From: Euptelea pleiosperma | Lineage: Eukaryota > Streptophyta > Magnoliopsida > Ranunculales > Eupteleaceae | Assembly (NCBI GenBank): GCA_035048495.1 | Contig: JASUTR010000245.1 | Coordinates: 207,347 to 271,346, forward strand | DNA length: 64,000 bases | Direction of reading: 5' to 3' | The notes under the pieces: generated by a model | Told to the model about the DNA's origin: nothing | Database searches by the model: none | What the model saw: the letters and a program-made list of their open reading frames with translations, nothing else | Made by a program: the position numbers and the translations under genes | In this document: positions 1-12,600 of the stretch, piece by piece | Numbering within the stretch: position 1 is the stretch's first letter | How the letters are laid out: each line of letters starts with the position of its first letter

Positions 1-791
1 ACAGGCGGAACAAGTTTGCTCTATTCGTTCGTCAATATTTCTAATTGGAATCAGTTTGTGTTTTTCATTCGTAAGCCTATAATTATTGACTTTTTCGCAA
101 TCGGACCACGTAATTGGACTCAAACTCCTCCATTACTATTGTTTCAACAGATTTGAAGTATTGGAACAAGATTCGGACAGTCGAAACAAGTTAGCTCCAT
201 CCGTTCGTCAACGTCTCAAATTGGACACAGTTTGTGTTCCATTCCGAAGTATATAACTTGTGACTTTTTCGCAACCGGACCTTATAATTAGACTCAAACT
301 CTTCCATTACTATTGTTTCAACAGATTTGAAGTGTTGGAACAATATTTGGGACAGTCGAAACAAGTTAGCTCCATCCGTGCGTCAACGTCTCAAATTGGA
401 CTCAGTTTGTGTGTTACATTCTGAAGCCTATAATTTATGACTTTTTCGCAACCGAACCTCGTAATTAAACTCGAATTCTTCCATTACTATTGTTTCAACA
501 CATTTGCAGTGTTGGAACAAGATTCGGGGCAGTCGAAACAAGTTAGCTCCATCCGTTCGTCAATGTGTTTAATTGGACTCAGTTTGTGTGTTACATTCCG
601 AAGCCTATAACTTGTGACTTTTTCACAATCGGACCTCATAATTGGACTCAAACTCTTCCATTACTATTGTTTCAACACATTTGAATGTTGGAACAAGATT
701 CGGGATAGTCGAAACATGTTAGCTCCATTCGTGCGTCACTGTCTCAAATTGGATTCAGTTTATGTGTTACATTCCGAAGCCTATAACTTGT

Positions 792-968
792 GACTTTTTC
801 GCAACCGGACCTCGTAATTGGACTCAAACTCTTCCATTACTATTGTTTCAACACATTTGAAGTGTTGGAACAAGATTCGTGACAGTCGAAACAAGTTAGG
901 TCCATCCGTGCGTCAATCTCTCAAAATGGACTCAGTTTGTGTGTTACATTCCGAAGCCTATAAATTGT
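792..968 (+). repeat. Representative satellite monomer (177 bp)
   Basis: One monomer phased at GACTTTTTCG. In order it holds a TTCGCAACCGGACC block, AATTGGACTCAAACTC, TTCCATTACTATTG, the dyad described separately, a GATTCG-GACAGTCGAAACAAG block, a TCCATCCGTGCGTCAA block, a second AATTGGACTCA-like copy before GTTTGTGTG, and CATTCCGAAGCCTATAACTTGT. The two AATTGGACTCA words lie ~108 bp apart in one monomer, which may be an old internal duplication. Phase is arbitrary. Confidence 0.9.
843..873. repeat. Dyad symmetry inside the satellite monomer (example)
   Basis: TTGTTTCAACAC (843-854), spacer ATTTGAA (855-861), then GTGTTGGAACAA (862-873). The arms pair at 11 of 12 positions. The arrangement recurs in most monomers; some carry ATTTAAA or ATTTCAA as spacer. 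It could extrude as a short cruciform or bind a dimeric protein; both are inference. Confidence 0.85.
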
Positions 969-3900
969 GACTTTGTCGCAACCGGACCTCATAATTTTAC
1001 TCAAACTCTTCCATTACTATTGTTTCAAAACATTTCAAGTGTTGGAACAAGATTCGGGACAGTCGAAACAAATTAGCTCCATCCGTGCGTCAACGTCACA
1101 AATTGGGCTCAGTTTGTGTGTTACATTCCGAAGCCTATAAATTGTGACTTTGTCGCAACCGGACCTCATAATTTTACTCAAACTCTTTCATTACTATTGT
1201 TTCAAAACATTTGAAGCGTTGGAACAAGATTCGGGTCAGTCAAAACAAATAGCTCCATCCGTGCGTCAACGTCACAAATTGGGCTCAGTTTGTGAGATAC
1301 ATTCTGAAGCCTATAACTTGTGACTTTTTCGCAACCGAACCTCGTAATTGGACTCAAACTCTTCCATTACTATTGTTTCAACACATTTAAAGTGTTGGAA
1401 CAAGATTCGGACAGTCGAAACAAGTTAGCTCCATCCGTTCGTCAACGTCTCAAATTGGACACAGTTTGTGTTCCATTCCGAAGTATATAACTTGTGACTT
1501 TTTCGCAACCGGACCTTATAATTAGACTAAAACTCTTCCATTACTATTGTTTCAACAGATTTGAAGTGTTGGAACAATATTTGGGACAGTCGAAACAAGT
1601 TAGCTCCATCCGTGCGTCAACGTCTCAAATTGGACTCAGTTTGTGTGTTACATTCTGAAGCCTATAATTTATGACTTTTTCGCAACCGGACCTCGTAATT
1701 AAACTCGAATTCTTCCATTACTATTGTTTCAACACATTTGCAGTGTTGGAACAAGATTCGGGGCAGTCGAAACAAGTTAGCTCCATCCGTGCGTCAATGT
1801 GTTTAATTGGACTCAGTTTGTGTGATACATTCCGAAGCCTATAACTTGTGACTTTTTCGCAACCGGACCTTATAATTGGACTCAAACTCTTCCATTACTA
1901 TTGTTTCAACACATTTGAATGTTGGAACAAGATTCGGGACAGTCGAAACATGTTAGCTCTATTCGTGCGTCAACGTCTCAAATTGGATTCAGTTTGTGTG
2001 TTACATTCCGAAGCCTATAACTTGTGACTTTTTCGCAACCGGACCTCGTAATTGGACTCAAACTCTTCCATTACTATTGTTTCAACACATTTGAAGTGTT
2101 GGAACAAGATTCGTGACAGTCGAAACAAGTTAGGTCCATCCGTGCATCAACGTCTCAAAATGGACTCAATTTGTGTGTTACATTCCGAAGCCTATAAATT
2201 GTGACTTTGTCGCAACCGGACCTCATAATTTTACTCAAACTCTTCCATTACTATTGTTTCAAAACATTTCAAGTGTTGGAACAAGATTCGGGACAATCGA
2301 AACAAATTAGCTCCATCCCGTCAACGTCACAAATTGGGCTCAGTTTGTGTGTTACATTCCGAAGCCTATAAATTGTGACTTTGTCGCAACCGGACCTCAT
2401 AATTTTACTCAAACTCTTCCATTACTATTGTTTCAAAACATTTGAAGCGTTGGAACAAGATTCGGGTCAGTCAAAACAAATTAGCTCCATCCGTGCGTCA
2501 ACGTCACAAATTGGGCTCAGTTTGTGAGATACATTCCGAAGCCTATAACTTGTGACTTTTTCGCAACCGGACCTCGTAATTGGACTCAAACTCTTCCATT
2601 ACTATTGTTTCAACACATTTAAAGTGTTGGAACAAGATTCGGGACAGTCGAAACAAGTTAGCTCCATCCGTGCGTCAACGTCTCAAATTGGACTCAGTTT
2701 GTGAGTTACATTCCGAAGCCTATAACTTGTGACTTTTTCGCAATCGGACCTCGTAATTGGACTCAAACTCTTCCATTACTATTGTTTCAACACATTTAAA
2801 GTGTTGGAACAAGATTTGGGACAGTCGAAACAAGTTAGCTCTATCCGTGCGTCAATGTCTCAAATTGGACTCAGTTTGTGTGTTACATTCCGAAGCCTAT
2901 AACTTGTGACTTTTTCGCAACCGGACCTCATAATTGGACTCAAACTCTTCCATTACTATTGTTTCAACACATTTGAAGTGTTGAAACAAGATTCAGGACA
3001 GTCGAAACATGTTAGCTCCATCCGTGCGTCAACGTCTCAAATTGGACTCAGTTTGTGTGTTACATTCAGAAGCCTATAAGTTGTGACTTTTTCGCAACCG
3101 GACCTCGTAATTGGACTCATACTCTTCCATTACTATTGTTTCAACACATTTGAAGTGTTGGAACAAGATTAGGAGCAGTCGAAACAAGTTGGCTCCATCC
3201 GTGCGTCAATGTCATTAATTGGACTAAGTTTGTGTGTTACATTCAGAAGCCTATAACTTGTAACTTTTTCGCAATCGGACCTCGTAATTGGACACAAACT
3301 CTTCTATTACAATTGTTTCAACACATTTAAAGTGTTGGAACAAGATTCGGGACAGTCGAAACAAGTTAGCTCCATCCGTGCGTCAACGTCTCAAATTGGA
3401 CTCAGTTTGTGTGTTACATTCAGAAGCCTATAACTTGTGACTTTTTCGCAACCGGACCTCGTAATTGGACTCAAACTCTTCCATTACTATTGTTTCAACA
3501 CATTTGAAGTGTTGGAACAAGATTCGGGGCAGTCGAAACAAGTTAGCTCCATCCGGGCGTCAATTTCTTTAATTGGACTCAGTTTGTGTGTTACATTCTG
3601 AAGCCTATAACTTGTGACTTTTTCGCAACCGGACATCTTAATTAGACTCGAATTCTTCCATTACTATTGTTTCAACATATTTGAAGTGTTGGAACAAGAT
3701 TCGGGGCAGTCGAAGCAACTTAGCTCCATCCGTGCGTCAATGTGTTTAATTGGACTCAGTTTGTGTGTTACATTCCGAAGCCTATAACTTGTGACTTTTT
3801 CGCAACCGGACCTTATAATTGGACTCAAACTCTTCCATTACTATTGTTTCAACACATTTGAATGTTGGAACAAGATTCGGGACAGTCGAAACATGTTAGC

Positions 3901-6900
3901 TCTATTCGTGCGTCAACGTCTCAAATTGGATTCAGTTTGTGTGTTACATTCCGAAGCCTATAACTTGTGACTTTTTCGCAACCGGACCTCGTAATTGGAC
4001 TCAAACTCTTCGATTACTATTGTTTCAACACATTTGAAGTGTTGGAACAAGATTTGGGGCAGTCGAAACAAGTTAGCTCCATCCGGGCGTCAATTTCTTT
4101 AATTGGACTCAGTTTGTGTGTTACATTCTGAAGCCTATAACTTGTGACTTTTTCGCAACCGGACATCTTAATTAGACTCGAATTCTTCCATTACTATTGT
4201 TTCAACATATTTGAAGTGTTGGAACAAGATTCGGGGCAGTCAAAGCAACTTAGCTCCTTCCGTGCGTCAATGTGTTTAATTGGACTCAGTTTGTGTGTTA
4301 CATTCCGAAGCCTATAACTTGTGACTTTTTCGCAACCGGACCTTATAATTGGACTCAAACTCTTCCATTACTATTGTTTCAACACATTTGAATGTTGGAA
4401 CAAGATTCGGGACAGTCGAAACATGTTAGCTCTATTCGTGCGTCAACGTCTCAAATTGGATTCAGTTTGTGTGTTACATTCCGAAGCCTATAACTTGTGA
4501 CTTTTTCGCAACCGGACCTCGTAATTGGACTCAAACTCTTCCATTACTATTGTTTCAACACATTTGAAGTGTTGGAACAAGATTCGTGACAGTCGAAACA
4601 AGTTAGGTCCATCCGTGCGTCAACGTCTCAAAATGGACTCAGTTTGTGTGTTACATTCCGAAGCCTATAAATTGTGACTTTGTCGCAACCGGACCTCATA
4701 ATTTTACTCAAACTCTTCCATTACTATTGTTTGAAAACATTTCAAGTGTTGGAACAAGATTCGGGACAGTCGAAACAAATTAGCTCCATCCGTGCGTCAA
4801 CGTCACAAATTCGGCTCAGTTTGTGAGTTACATTCCGAAGCCTATAACTTGTGACTTTTTCGCAACCAGACCTCGTAATCGGACTCATACTCTTCCATTA
4901 CTATTGTTTTAACACATTTGAAGTGTTGGAACAAGATTAGGAGCAGTCGAAACAAGTTGGCTCCATCCGTACGTCAATGTCATTAATTGGACTAAGTTTG
5001 TGTGTTACATTCAGAAGCCTATAACTTGTAATTTTTTCGCAATCGGACCTCGTAATTGGACACAAACTCTTCCATTACTATTGGTTCAACACATTTGAAG
5101 TGTTGGAACAAGATTCGGGACAGTCGAAATAAGTTAGCTCCATCCGTGCGTCAACGTCTCAAATTGGACTCAGTTTGTGTGTTACATTCCGAAGCCTATA
5201 ACTTGTGACTTTTTCGCAACCGGACCTCGTAATTGGACTCAAACTCTTCCATTATTATTTTTTCAACACATTTGAAGTATTAGAAGAAGATTTGGGACAG
5301 GCGGAACAAGTTTGCTCTATTCGTTCGTCAATATTTCTAATTGGAATCAGTTTGTGTTTTTCATTCGTAAGCCTATAATTATTGACTTTTTCGCAATCGG
5401 ACCACGTAATTGGACTCAAACTCCTCCATTACTATTGTTTCAACAGATTTGAAGTATTGGAACAAGATTCGGACAGTCGAAACAAGTTAGCTCCATCCGT
5501 TCGTCAACGTCTCAAATTGGACACAGTTTGTGTTCCATTCCGAAGTATATAACTTGTGACTTTTTCGCAACCGGACCTTATAATTAGACTCAAACTCTTC
5601 CATTACTATTGTTTCAACAGATTTGAAGTGTTGGAACAATATTTGGGACAGTCGAAACAAGTTAGCTCCATCCGTGCGTCAACGTCTCAAATTGGACTCA
5701 GTTTGTGTGTTACATTCTGAAGCCTATAATTTATGACTTTTTCGCAACCGAACCTCGTAATTAAACTCGAATTCTTCCATTACTATTGTTTCAACACATT
5801 TGCAGTGTTGGAACAAGATTCGGGGCAGTCGAAACAAGTTAGCTCCATCCGTTCGTCAATGTGTTTAATTGGACTCAGTTTGTGTGTTACATTCCGAAGC
5901 CTATAACTTGTGACTTTTTCACAATCGGACCTCATAATTGGACTCAAACTCTTCCATTACTATTGTTTCAACACATTTGAATGTTGGAACAAGATTCGGG
6001 ATAGTCGAAACATGTTAGCTCCATTCGTGCGTCAATGTCTCAAATTGGATTCAGTTTATGTGTTACATTCCGAAGCCTATAACTTGTGACTTTTTCGCAA
6101 CCGGACCTCGTAATTGGACTCAAACTCTTCCATTACTATTGTTTCAACACATTTGAAGTGTTGGAACAAGATTCGTGACAGTCGAAACAAGTTAGGTCCA
6201 TCCGTGCGTCAATCTCTCAAAATGGACTCAGTTTGTGTGTTACATTCCGAAGCCTATAAATTGTGACTTTGTCGCAACCGGACCTCATAATTTTACTCAA
6301 ACTCTTCCATTACTATTGTTTCAAAACATTTCAAGTGTTGGAACAAGATTCGGGACAGTCGAAACAAATTAGCTCCATCCGTGCGTCAACGTCACAAATT
6401 GGGCTCAGTTTGTGTGTTACATTCCGAAGCCTATAAATTGTGACTTTGTCGCAACCGGACCTCATAATTTTACTCAAACTCTTTCATTACTATTGTTTCA
6501 AAACATTTGAAGCGTTGGAACAAGATTCGGGTCAGTCAAAACAAATAGCTCCATCCGTGCGTCAACGTCACAAATTGGGCTCAGTTTGTGAGATACATTC
6601 CGAAGCCTATAACTTGTGACTTTTTCGCAACCGAACCTCGTAATTGGACTCAAACTCTTCCATTACTATTGTTTCAACACATTTAAAGTGTTGGAACAAG
6701 ATTCGGACAGTCGAAACAAGTTAGCTCCATCCGTTCGTCAACGTCTCAAATTGGACACAGTTTGTGTTCCATTCCGAAGTATATAACTTGTGACTTTTTC
6801 GCAACCGGACCTTATAATTAGACTAAAACTCTTCCATTACTATTGTTTCAACAGATTTGAAGTGTTGGAACAATATTTGGGACAGTCGAAACAAGTTAGC

Positions 6901-9571
6901 TCCATCCGTGCGTCAACGTCTCAAATTGGACTCAGTTTGTGTGTTACATTCTGAAGCCTATAATTTATGACTTTTTCGCAACCGGACCTCGTAATTAAAC
7001 TCGAATTCTTCCATTACTATTGTTTCAACACATTTGCAGTGTTGGAACAAGATTCGGGGCAGTCGAAACAAGTTAGCTCCATCCGTGCGTCAATGTGTTT
7101 AATTGGACTCAGTTTGTGTGATACATTCCGAAGCCTATAACTTGTGACTTTTTCGCAACCGGACCTTATAATTGGACTCAAACTCTTCCATTACTATTGT
7201 TTCAACACATTTGAATGTTGGAACAAGATTCGGGACAGTCGAAACATGTTAGCTCTATTCGTGCGTCAACGTCTCAAATTGGATTCAGTTTGTGTGTTAC
7301 ATTCCGAAGCCTATAACTTGTGACTTTTTCGCAACCGGACCTCGTAATTGGACTCAAACTCTTCCATTACTATTGTTTCAACACATTTGAAGTGTTGGAA
7401 CAAGATTCGTGACAGTCGAAACAAGTTAGGTCCATCCGTGCATCAACGTCTCAAAATGGACTCAATTTGTGTGTTACATTCCGAAGCCTATAAATTGTGA
7501 CTTTGTCGCAACCGGACCTCATAATTTTACTCAAACTCTTCCATTACTATTGTTTCAAAACATTTCAAGTGTTGGAACAAGATTCGGGACAGTCGAAACA
7601 AATTAGCTCCATCCGTGCGTCAACGTCACAAATTGGGCTCAGTTTGTGTGTTACATTCCGAAGCCTATAAATTGTGACTTTGTCGCAACCGGACCTCATA
7701 ATTTTACTCAAACTCTTCCATTACTATTGTTTCAAAACATTTGAAGCGTTGGAACAAGATTCGGGTCAGTCAAAACAAATTAGCTCCATCCGTGCGTCAA
7801 CGTCACAAATTGGGCTCAGTTTGTGAGATACATTCCGAAGCCTATAACTTGTGACTTTTTCGCAACCGGACCTCGTAATTGGACTCAAACTCTTCCATTA
7901 CTATTGTTTCAACACATTTAAAGTGTTGGAACAAGATTCGGGACAGTCGAAACAAGTTAGCTCCATCCGTGCGTCAACGTCTCAAATTGGACTCAGTTTG
8001 TGAGTTACATTCCGAAGCCTATAACTTGTGACTTTTTCGCAATCGGACCTCGTAATTGGACTCAAACTCTTCCATTACTATTGTTTCAACACATTTAAAG
8101 TGTTGGAACAAGATTTGGGACAGTCGAAACAAGTTAGCTCTATCCGTGCGTCAATGTCTCAAATTGGACTCAGTTTGTGTGTTACATTCCGAAGCCTATA
8201 ACTTGTGACTTTTTCGCAACCGGACCTCATAATTGGACTCAAACTCTTCCATTACTATTGTTTCAACACATTTGAAGTGTTGAAACAAGATTCAGGACAG
8301 TCGAAACATGTTAGCTCCATCCGTGCGTCAACGTCTCAAATTGGACTCAGTTTGTGTGTTACATTCAGAAGCCTATAAGTTGTGACTTTTTCGCAACCGG
8401 ACCTCGTAATTGGACTCATACTCTTCCATTACTATTGTTTCAACACATTTGAAGTGTTGGAACAAGATTAGGAGCAGTCGAAACAAGTTGGCTCCATCCG
8501 TGCGTCAATGTCATTAATTGGACTAAGTTTGTGTGTTACATTCAGAAGCCTATAACTTGTAACTTTTTCGCAATCGGACCTCGTAATTGGACACAAACTC
8601 TTCTATTACAATTGTTTCAACACATTTAAAGTGTTGGAACAAGATTCGGGACAGTCGAAACAAGTTAGCTCCATCCGTGCGTCAACGTCTCAAATTGGAC
8701 TCAGTTTGTGTGTTACATTCAGAAGCCTATAACTTGTGACTTTTTCGCAACCGGACCTCGTAATTGGACTCAAACTCTTCCATTACTATTGTTTCAACAC
8801 ATTTGAAGTGTTGGAACAAGATTCGGGGCAGTCGAAACAAGTTAGCTCCATCCGGGCGTCAATTTCTTTAATTGGACTCAGTTTGTGTGTTACATTCTGA
8901 AGCCTATAACTTGTGACTTTTTCGCAACCGGACATCTTAATTAGACTCGAATTCTTCCATTACTATTGTTTCAACATATTTGAAGTGTTGGAACAAGATT
9001 CGGGGCAGTCGAAGCAACTTAGCTCCATCCGTGCGTCAATGTGTTTAATTGGACTCAGTTTGTGTGTTACATTCCGAAGCCTATAACTTGTGACTTTTTC
9101 GCAACCGGACCTTATAATTGGACTCAAACTCTTCCATTACTATTGTTTCAACACATTTGAATGTTGGAACAAGATTCGGGACAGTCGAAACATGTTAGCT
9201 CTATTCGTGCGTCAACGTCTCAAATTGGATTCAGTTTGTGTGTTACATTCCGAAGCCTATAACTTGTGACTTTTTCGCAACCGGACCTCGTAATTGGACT
9301 CAAACTCTTCGATTACTATTGTTTCAACACATTTGAAGTGTTGGAACAAGATTTGGGGCAGTCGAAACAAGTTAGCTCCATCCGGGCGTCAATTTCTTTA
9401 ATTGGACTCAGTTTGTGTGTTACATTCTGAAGCCTATAACTTGTGACTTTTTCGCAACCGGACATCTTAATTAGACTCGAATTCTTCCATTACTATTGTT
9501 TCAACATATTTGAAGTGTTGGAACAAGATTCGGGGCAGTCAAAGCAACTTAGCTCCTTCCGTGCGTCAATG

Positions 9572-9586
9572 TGTTTAATTGGACTC
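9572..9586. repeat. Target-site duplication of LINE-A, left copy
   Basis: TGTTTAATTGGACTC lies directly before the 12-T run that is the antisense poly(A) tail of LINE-A. The same 15 bases recur at 15741-15755 on the other side. The length fits L1 target-primed reverse transcription. One base of the duplication is ambiguous because of the neighbouring T run on the right. Confidence 0.92.
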
Positions 9587-9611
9587 TTTTTTTTTTTTGA
9601 TTGATAAGCGT

Positions 9612-9628
9612 GGGGTTCGGCGGACCCC
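9612..9628 (-). other. 3' UTR hairpin of LINE-A
   Basis: In element sense, GGGGT, a 7-nt loop CCGCCGA, then ACCCC, preceded by GTCAGGTA. It lies just before the poly(A) tail. The same stem with a related loop is found at the LINE-B 3' end (28969-28985). Conserved 3' stem-loops in plant L1s are known as reverse-transcriptase recognition elements; that role here is inferred. Confidence 0.75.
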
Positions 9629-9643
9629 TACCTGACCTTGATA

Positions 9644-12600
9644 TTAATTGCGAACATACGAATGCCCTGAGGCATCCTTGACTAAAATGTCAAACAATTC
9701 ACTGTGGAAAAACAATGGAAAAAGAACATTACAATCCTCACAGGTAGATAACGAAGCTAAATGATCTGCTGCTCTATTAGCTTCCCTATAGACATGCTTG
9801 ATCGATATATCCTGAAAGAGCTTCCAATTGTCTTTGATTGTTCTCACTAGCTGTCGTGCTTGCCATGGGGTATTATATGTCCCCAAAATAATTCCCTTTG
9901 CATGAGCCGAATCTGTTGCAATCTGAATTTTCTGGATCGTCATTGATAAAGCTATTTGAAGTCCCATTGAGATTGCTTGCAACTCATGGTAGATAACTGA
10001 CACCCCTTTATCACCTCCATAAAACGCCATAAGTGCATCACCATTATGATCACGAAGTACACCGCCATACCCTGCCCTCTTGGAGTCCATAGACAATGCT
10101 CCATCCGTGTTAAGCATGTAGCCTTCGATAGGTGGAATCCATTTGCAGAGCACGGTGGCTCTATGATGAAAACCCACATCAATTTTCCAGGAGGTGAAAA
10201 ATTCCCTCATTCTTGGAGAATCATCAACCATAAGCTTGTTGTTTAAGAACCTAAGTGTGATGATATCAACAATCTGTCTTAGGAGGAAGTCCTTCGGTAA
10301 AAATGAGTTTTCGAACACTCTAGCATTCCTCTCCCTCCATATGCAATAGATAGAAGTGGTAAAAGCGACCTGCATGACCTGGGAACTCAGGTCTGATCCT
10401 CTTAGATTACAGAGAATCCATTGAGCTTCTACCATAGCAGATTCCACTTGTCTATTGATTCGCGATTTAAGAAGTAAAGAAGACCATATGTACTTGGTGT
10501 ACTCGCATTCAAAGAATAGATGAAACACTGTTTCCTCTTCAGCCCAACAAAACACACACCTAGTGGACCCCAGTGGATTAATGTAAGGCTTATCCTTGGT
10601 TGCTAACCCCCCTTTCAAAGCCAGCCATGCTATGAAACTATGTCGGGGTATAGCGTGTTTGCTCCAGATCAACTTATTCCAGTCCACATCCTGTTCTCTC
10701 CGCCTTAGTGCTTCATAGGCTGAGCCTAGGGTGAACTGTCCTGTGTTAGAAAGTTTCCAAACTACTTCATCACATACAGCTCGAAAATCAAGCTCGACTT
10801 CCTTCGTTGTTGCCCATATATCCTCCATTTCCGTTGTCAGCGCTTGTGGGGTGTTCCATGTATCTAGAATGATGATTGTCGAAAGTTTATCAAGAGATTG
10901 CATCCGATTATCAAATCGCAGATTTCTTAGGAAGGCAGCATAAAGGATACCATCTGGGTGCCAAGGATCATGCCATAAAAGCGTGTTCCGGCCATTCCCA
11001 ATGAGGTGTTGAAAAAATTTACTCGAAATAGCCCTGACAGTCAAAATCTTTCTCCAAACCCACGAGCAATCTTGAGGAGTCGCCATTGTCCAGAAATTCT
11101 TATTTTTAATAAGATGTGCTTGCACCCATTTTACCCAAAGTGTCTCCTGATTAGTTACAATAGCAGAAATGTGTCTCAACACGGCTGCCATATTCCATAC
11201 CTCCAGATCTCTAACACCCAAGCCCCCTTCTCGCTTGGGTAGACAGACGTTCTTCCATGCAACCGCATGATTCTTTCGTTGTAAATCAGGACCGCCCCAT
11301 AAGAATCGAGAGCATAAGCTTTTCATTTGTTTGATGATGTATTTGGGTAGAAAAAAGCAATTACTCCAAAAGACCTGGATGCTGTTCAGGACAGACTTAA
11401 TCAATTCTACCCGGCCAGCATAGGATAGAAATCTGCCTTTCCAACTTTGAATTCGAATCCCCATCCGATCGAGGAGAGGCTGGCAATCCCTTTTTGTCAA
11501 TCGAGTAGAAATAAGAGGCAGACCTAGATAACGAATGGGTATTTCGCCTTCGGTGAAACCCAAAATCTCTGTAATCTCCTCTTTAGTAGCCTCATCCATC
11601 CCTGCACAGAATATCGTACTCTTGTTTCGATTTGCTTCAAGTCCTGTAATATTTTTGAACATGTGAAGAGTATCGTTTAAACTCATAGCAGATTCAACAT
11701 CTCCAGCAAAAAACACCATTAGATCGTCTGCAAAGCTTAAATGAGTGATAAGTGGATCTGCACACTTCGGATGTAGCTTAAATGACCCTTCGCTGATCTT
11801 AATCGTCATAAGGATATTAAAGACTTCCATGGCTAACACAAAAAGGTAAGGCGACAAAGGGTCCCCTTGTCTAATGCCTTTCTTCCCTGCAAAATACCCT
11901 ATCGGGCAACCATTCACCATGATGGAAAACTTTGCTGAGAAGATGCACAATCGTATCCATTCAATAAAGGTACTATGAAAATTCATCATCTGCAGCATAT
12001 CAATGAGAAACTCCCATCTAATGTTATCATAGGCTTTGCGAATATCGATCTTTACTGTACATCGCGAGGCTATAGAGTCCCGATGATAGTTCCGGAAGAG
12101 CTCATGACAGAGGAGGATGTTGTCACTAATTCTCCGCCCTTTGATGAAAGCAGATTGATTGGACGCAACAAGATCAGGCAAGGAACTTTTGATCCTGTTA
12201 GCAATAATCTTGGATATACACTTATAAATGACATTGCAGCACGAAATAGGGCGATAATCTGATAAGGTTATCGGGTTACCAACCTTTGGGATAAGAGATA
12301 TAAAGGTAGCATTAATTCCCGATAGCATTCTGTTGGATTTGAAGAAGTTCTGCACGGCCTTAATGACATCATTACCCACAATGTTCCAGGCAGATTTAAA
12401 GAAGCCTGAATTATACCCATCTGGCCCTGGCGCCTTCCATTCATCCATGTTAAATATAACTCCTTTTATTTCATCCCCTGTAATCTCACACACCATACTT
12501 TCCTTCTGTTCTTCATTCAAAGTGCGTTCAAAAGGTAACGCTTGGATAATATCCGCATTATATGCCCGATCCTCAGTGCCCAATTGTTCTTGGAAGTGTT

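Larger units (their letters stand above)
1..5296. repeat. Higher-order satellite repeat, 5.3-kb type, copy 1
   Basis: Starts with the diagnostic ACAGGCGG monomer and runs to the next such monomer at 5297, a span of 5296 bp or about 30 monomers. The following block repeats the same order of variant monomers almost base for base. Differences seen include GCGTCACTGTC near 733 against GCGTCAATGTC near 6030, and a short deletion near 2312. Position 1 is the window edge, so this block may belong to a longer series. Confidence 0.88.
1..9586. repeat. Tandem satellite array, segment 1 (~177-bp monomer)
   Basis: Head-to-tail copies of a ~177-bp AT-rich monomer. The anchor GACTTTTTCGCAA recurs at 88, 262, 439, 616 and 792, then as GACTTTGTCGCAA at 969, giving spacings of 174, 177, 177, 176 and 177. 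Other constant words are TTCCATTACTATTGTTTCAA, GCTCCATCCGTGCGTCAA and GAAGCCTATAA. Variant monomers include a TTTGTCGCAA / CATAATTTTACTC type and a 176-bp type reading CATTTGAATGTTGG. There are no genes; short open frames here are by-products of a monomer length divisible by three. The segment ends at the LINE-A insertion, within the duplicated target site. I do not recognise the satellite family. Confidence 0.97.

Noticed and set aside
792..968. CENP-B-box-like TTCGCAACCGG in the monomer
   Set aside because: Only the TTCG part fits; the required spacing to A and CGGG is not met, and plants lack a clear CENP-B centromere system.
1..9586. CRISPR-like regular repeats
   Set aside because: The repeats are contiguous ~177-bp tandem monomers without unique spacers, in a plant genome.
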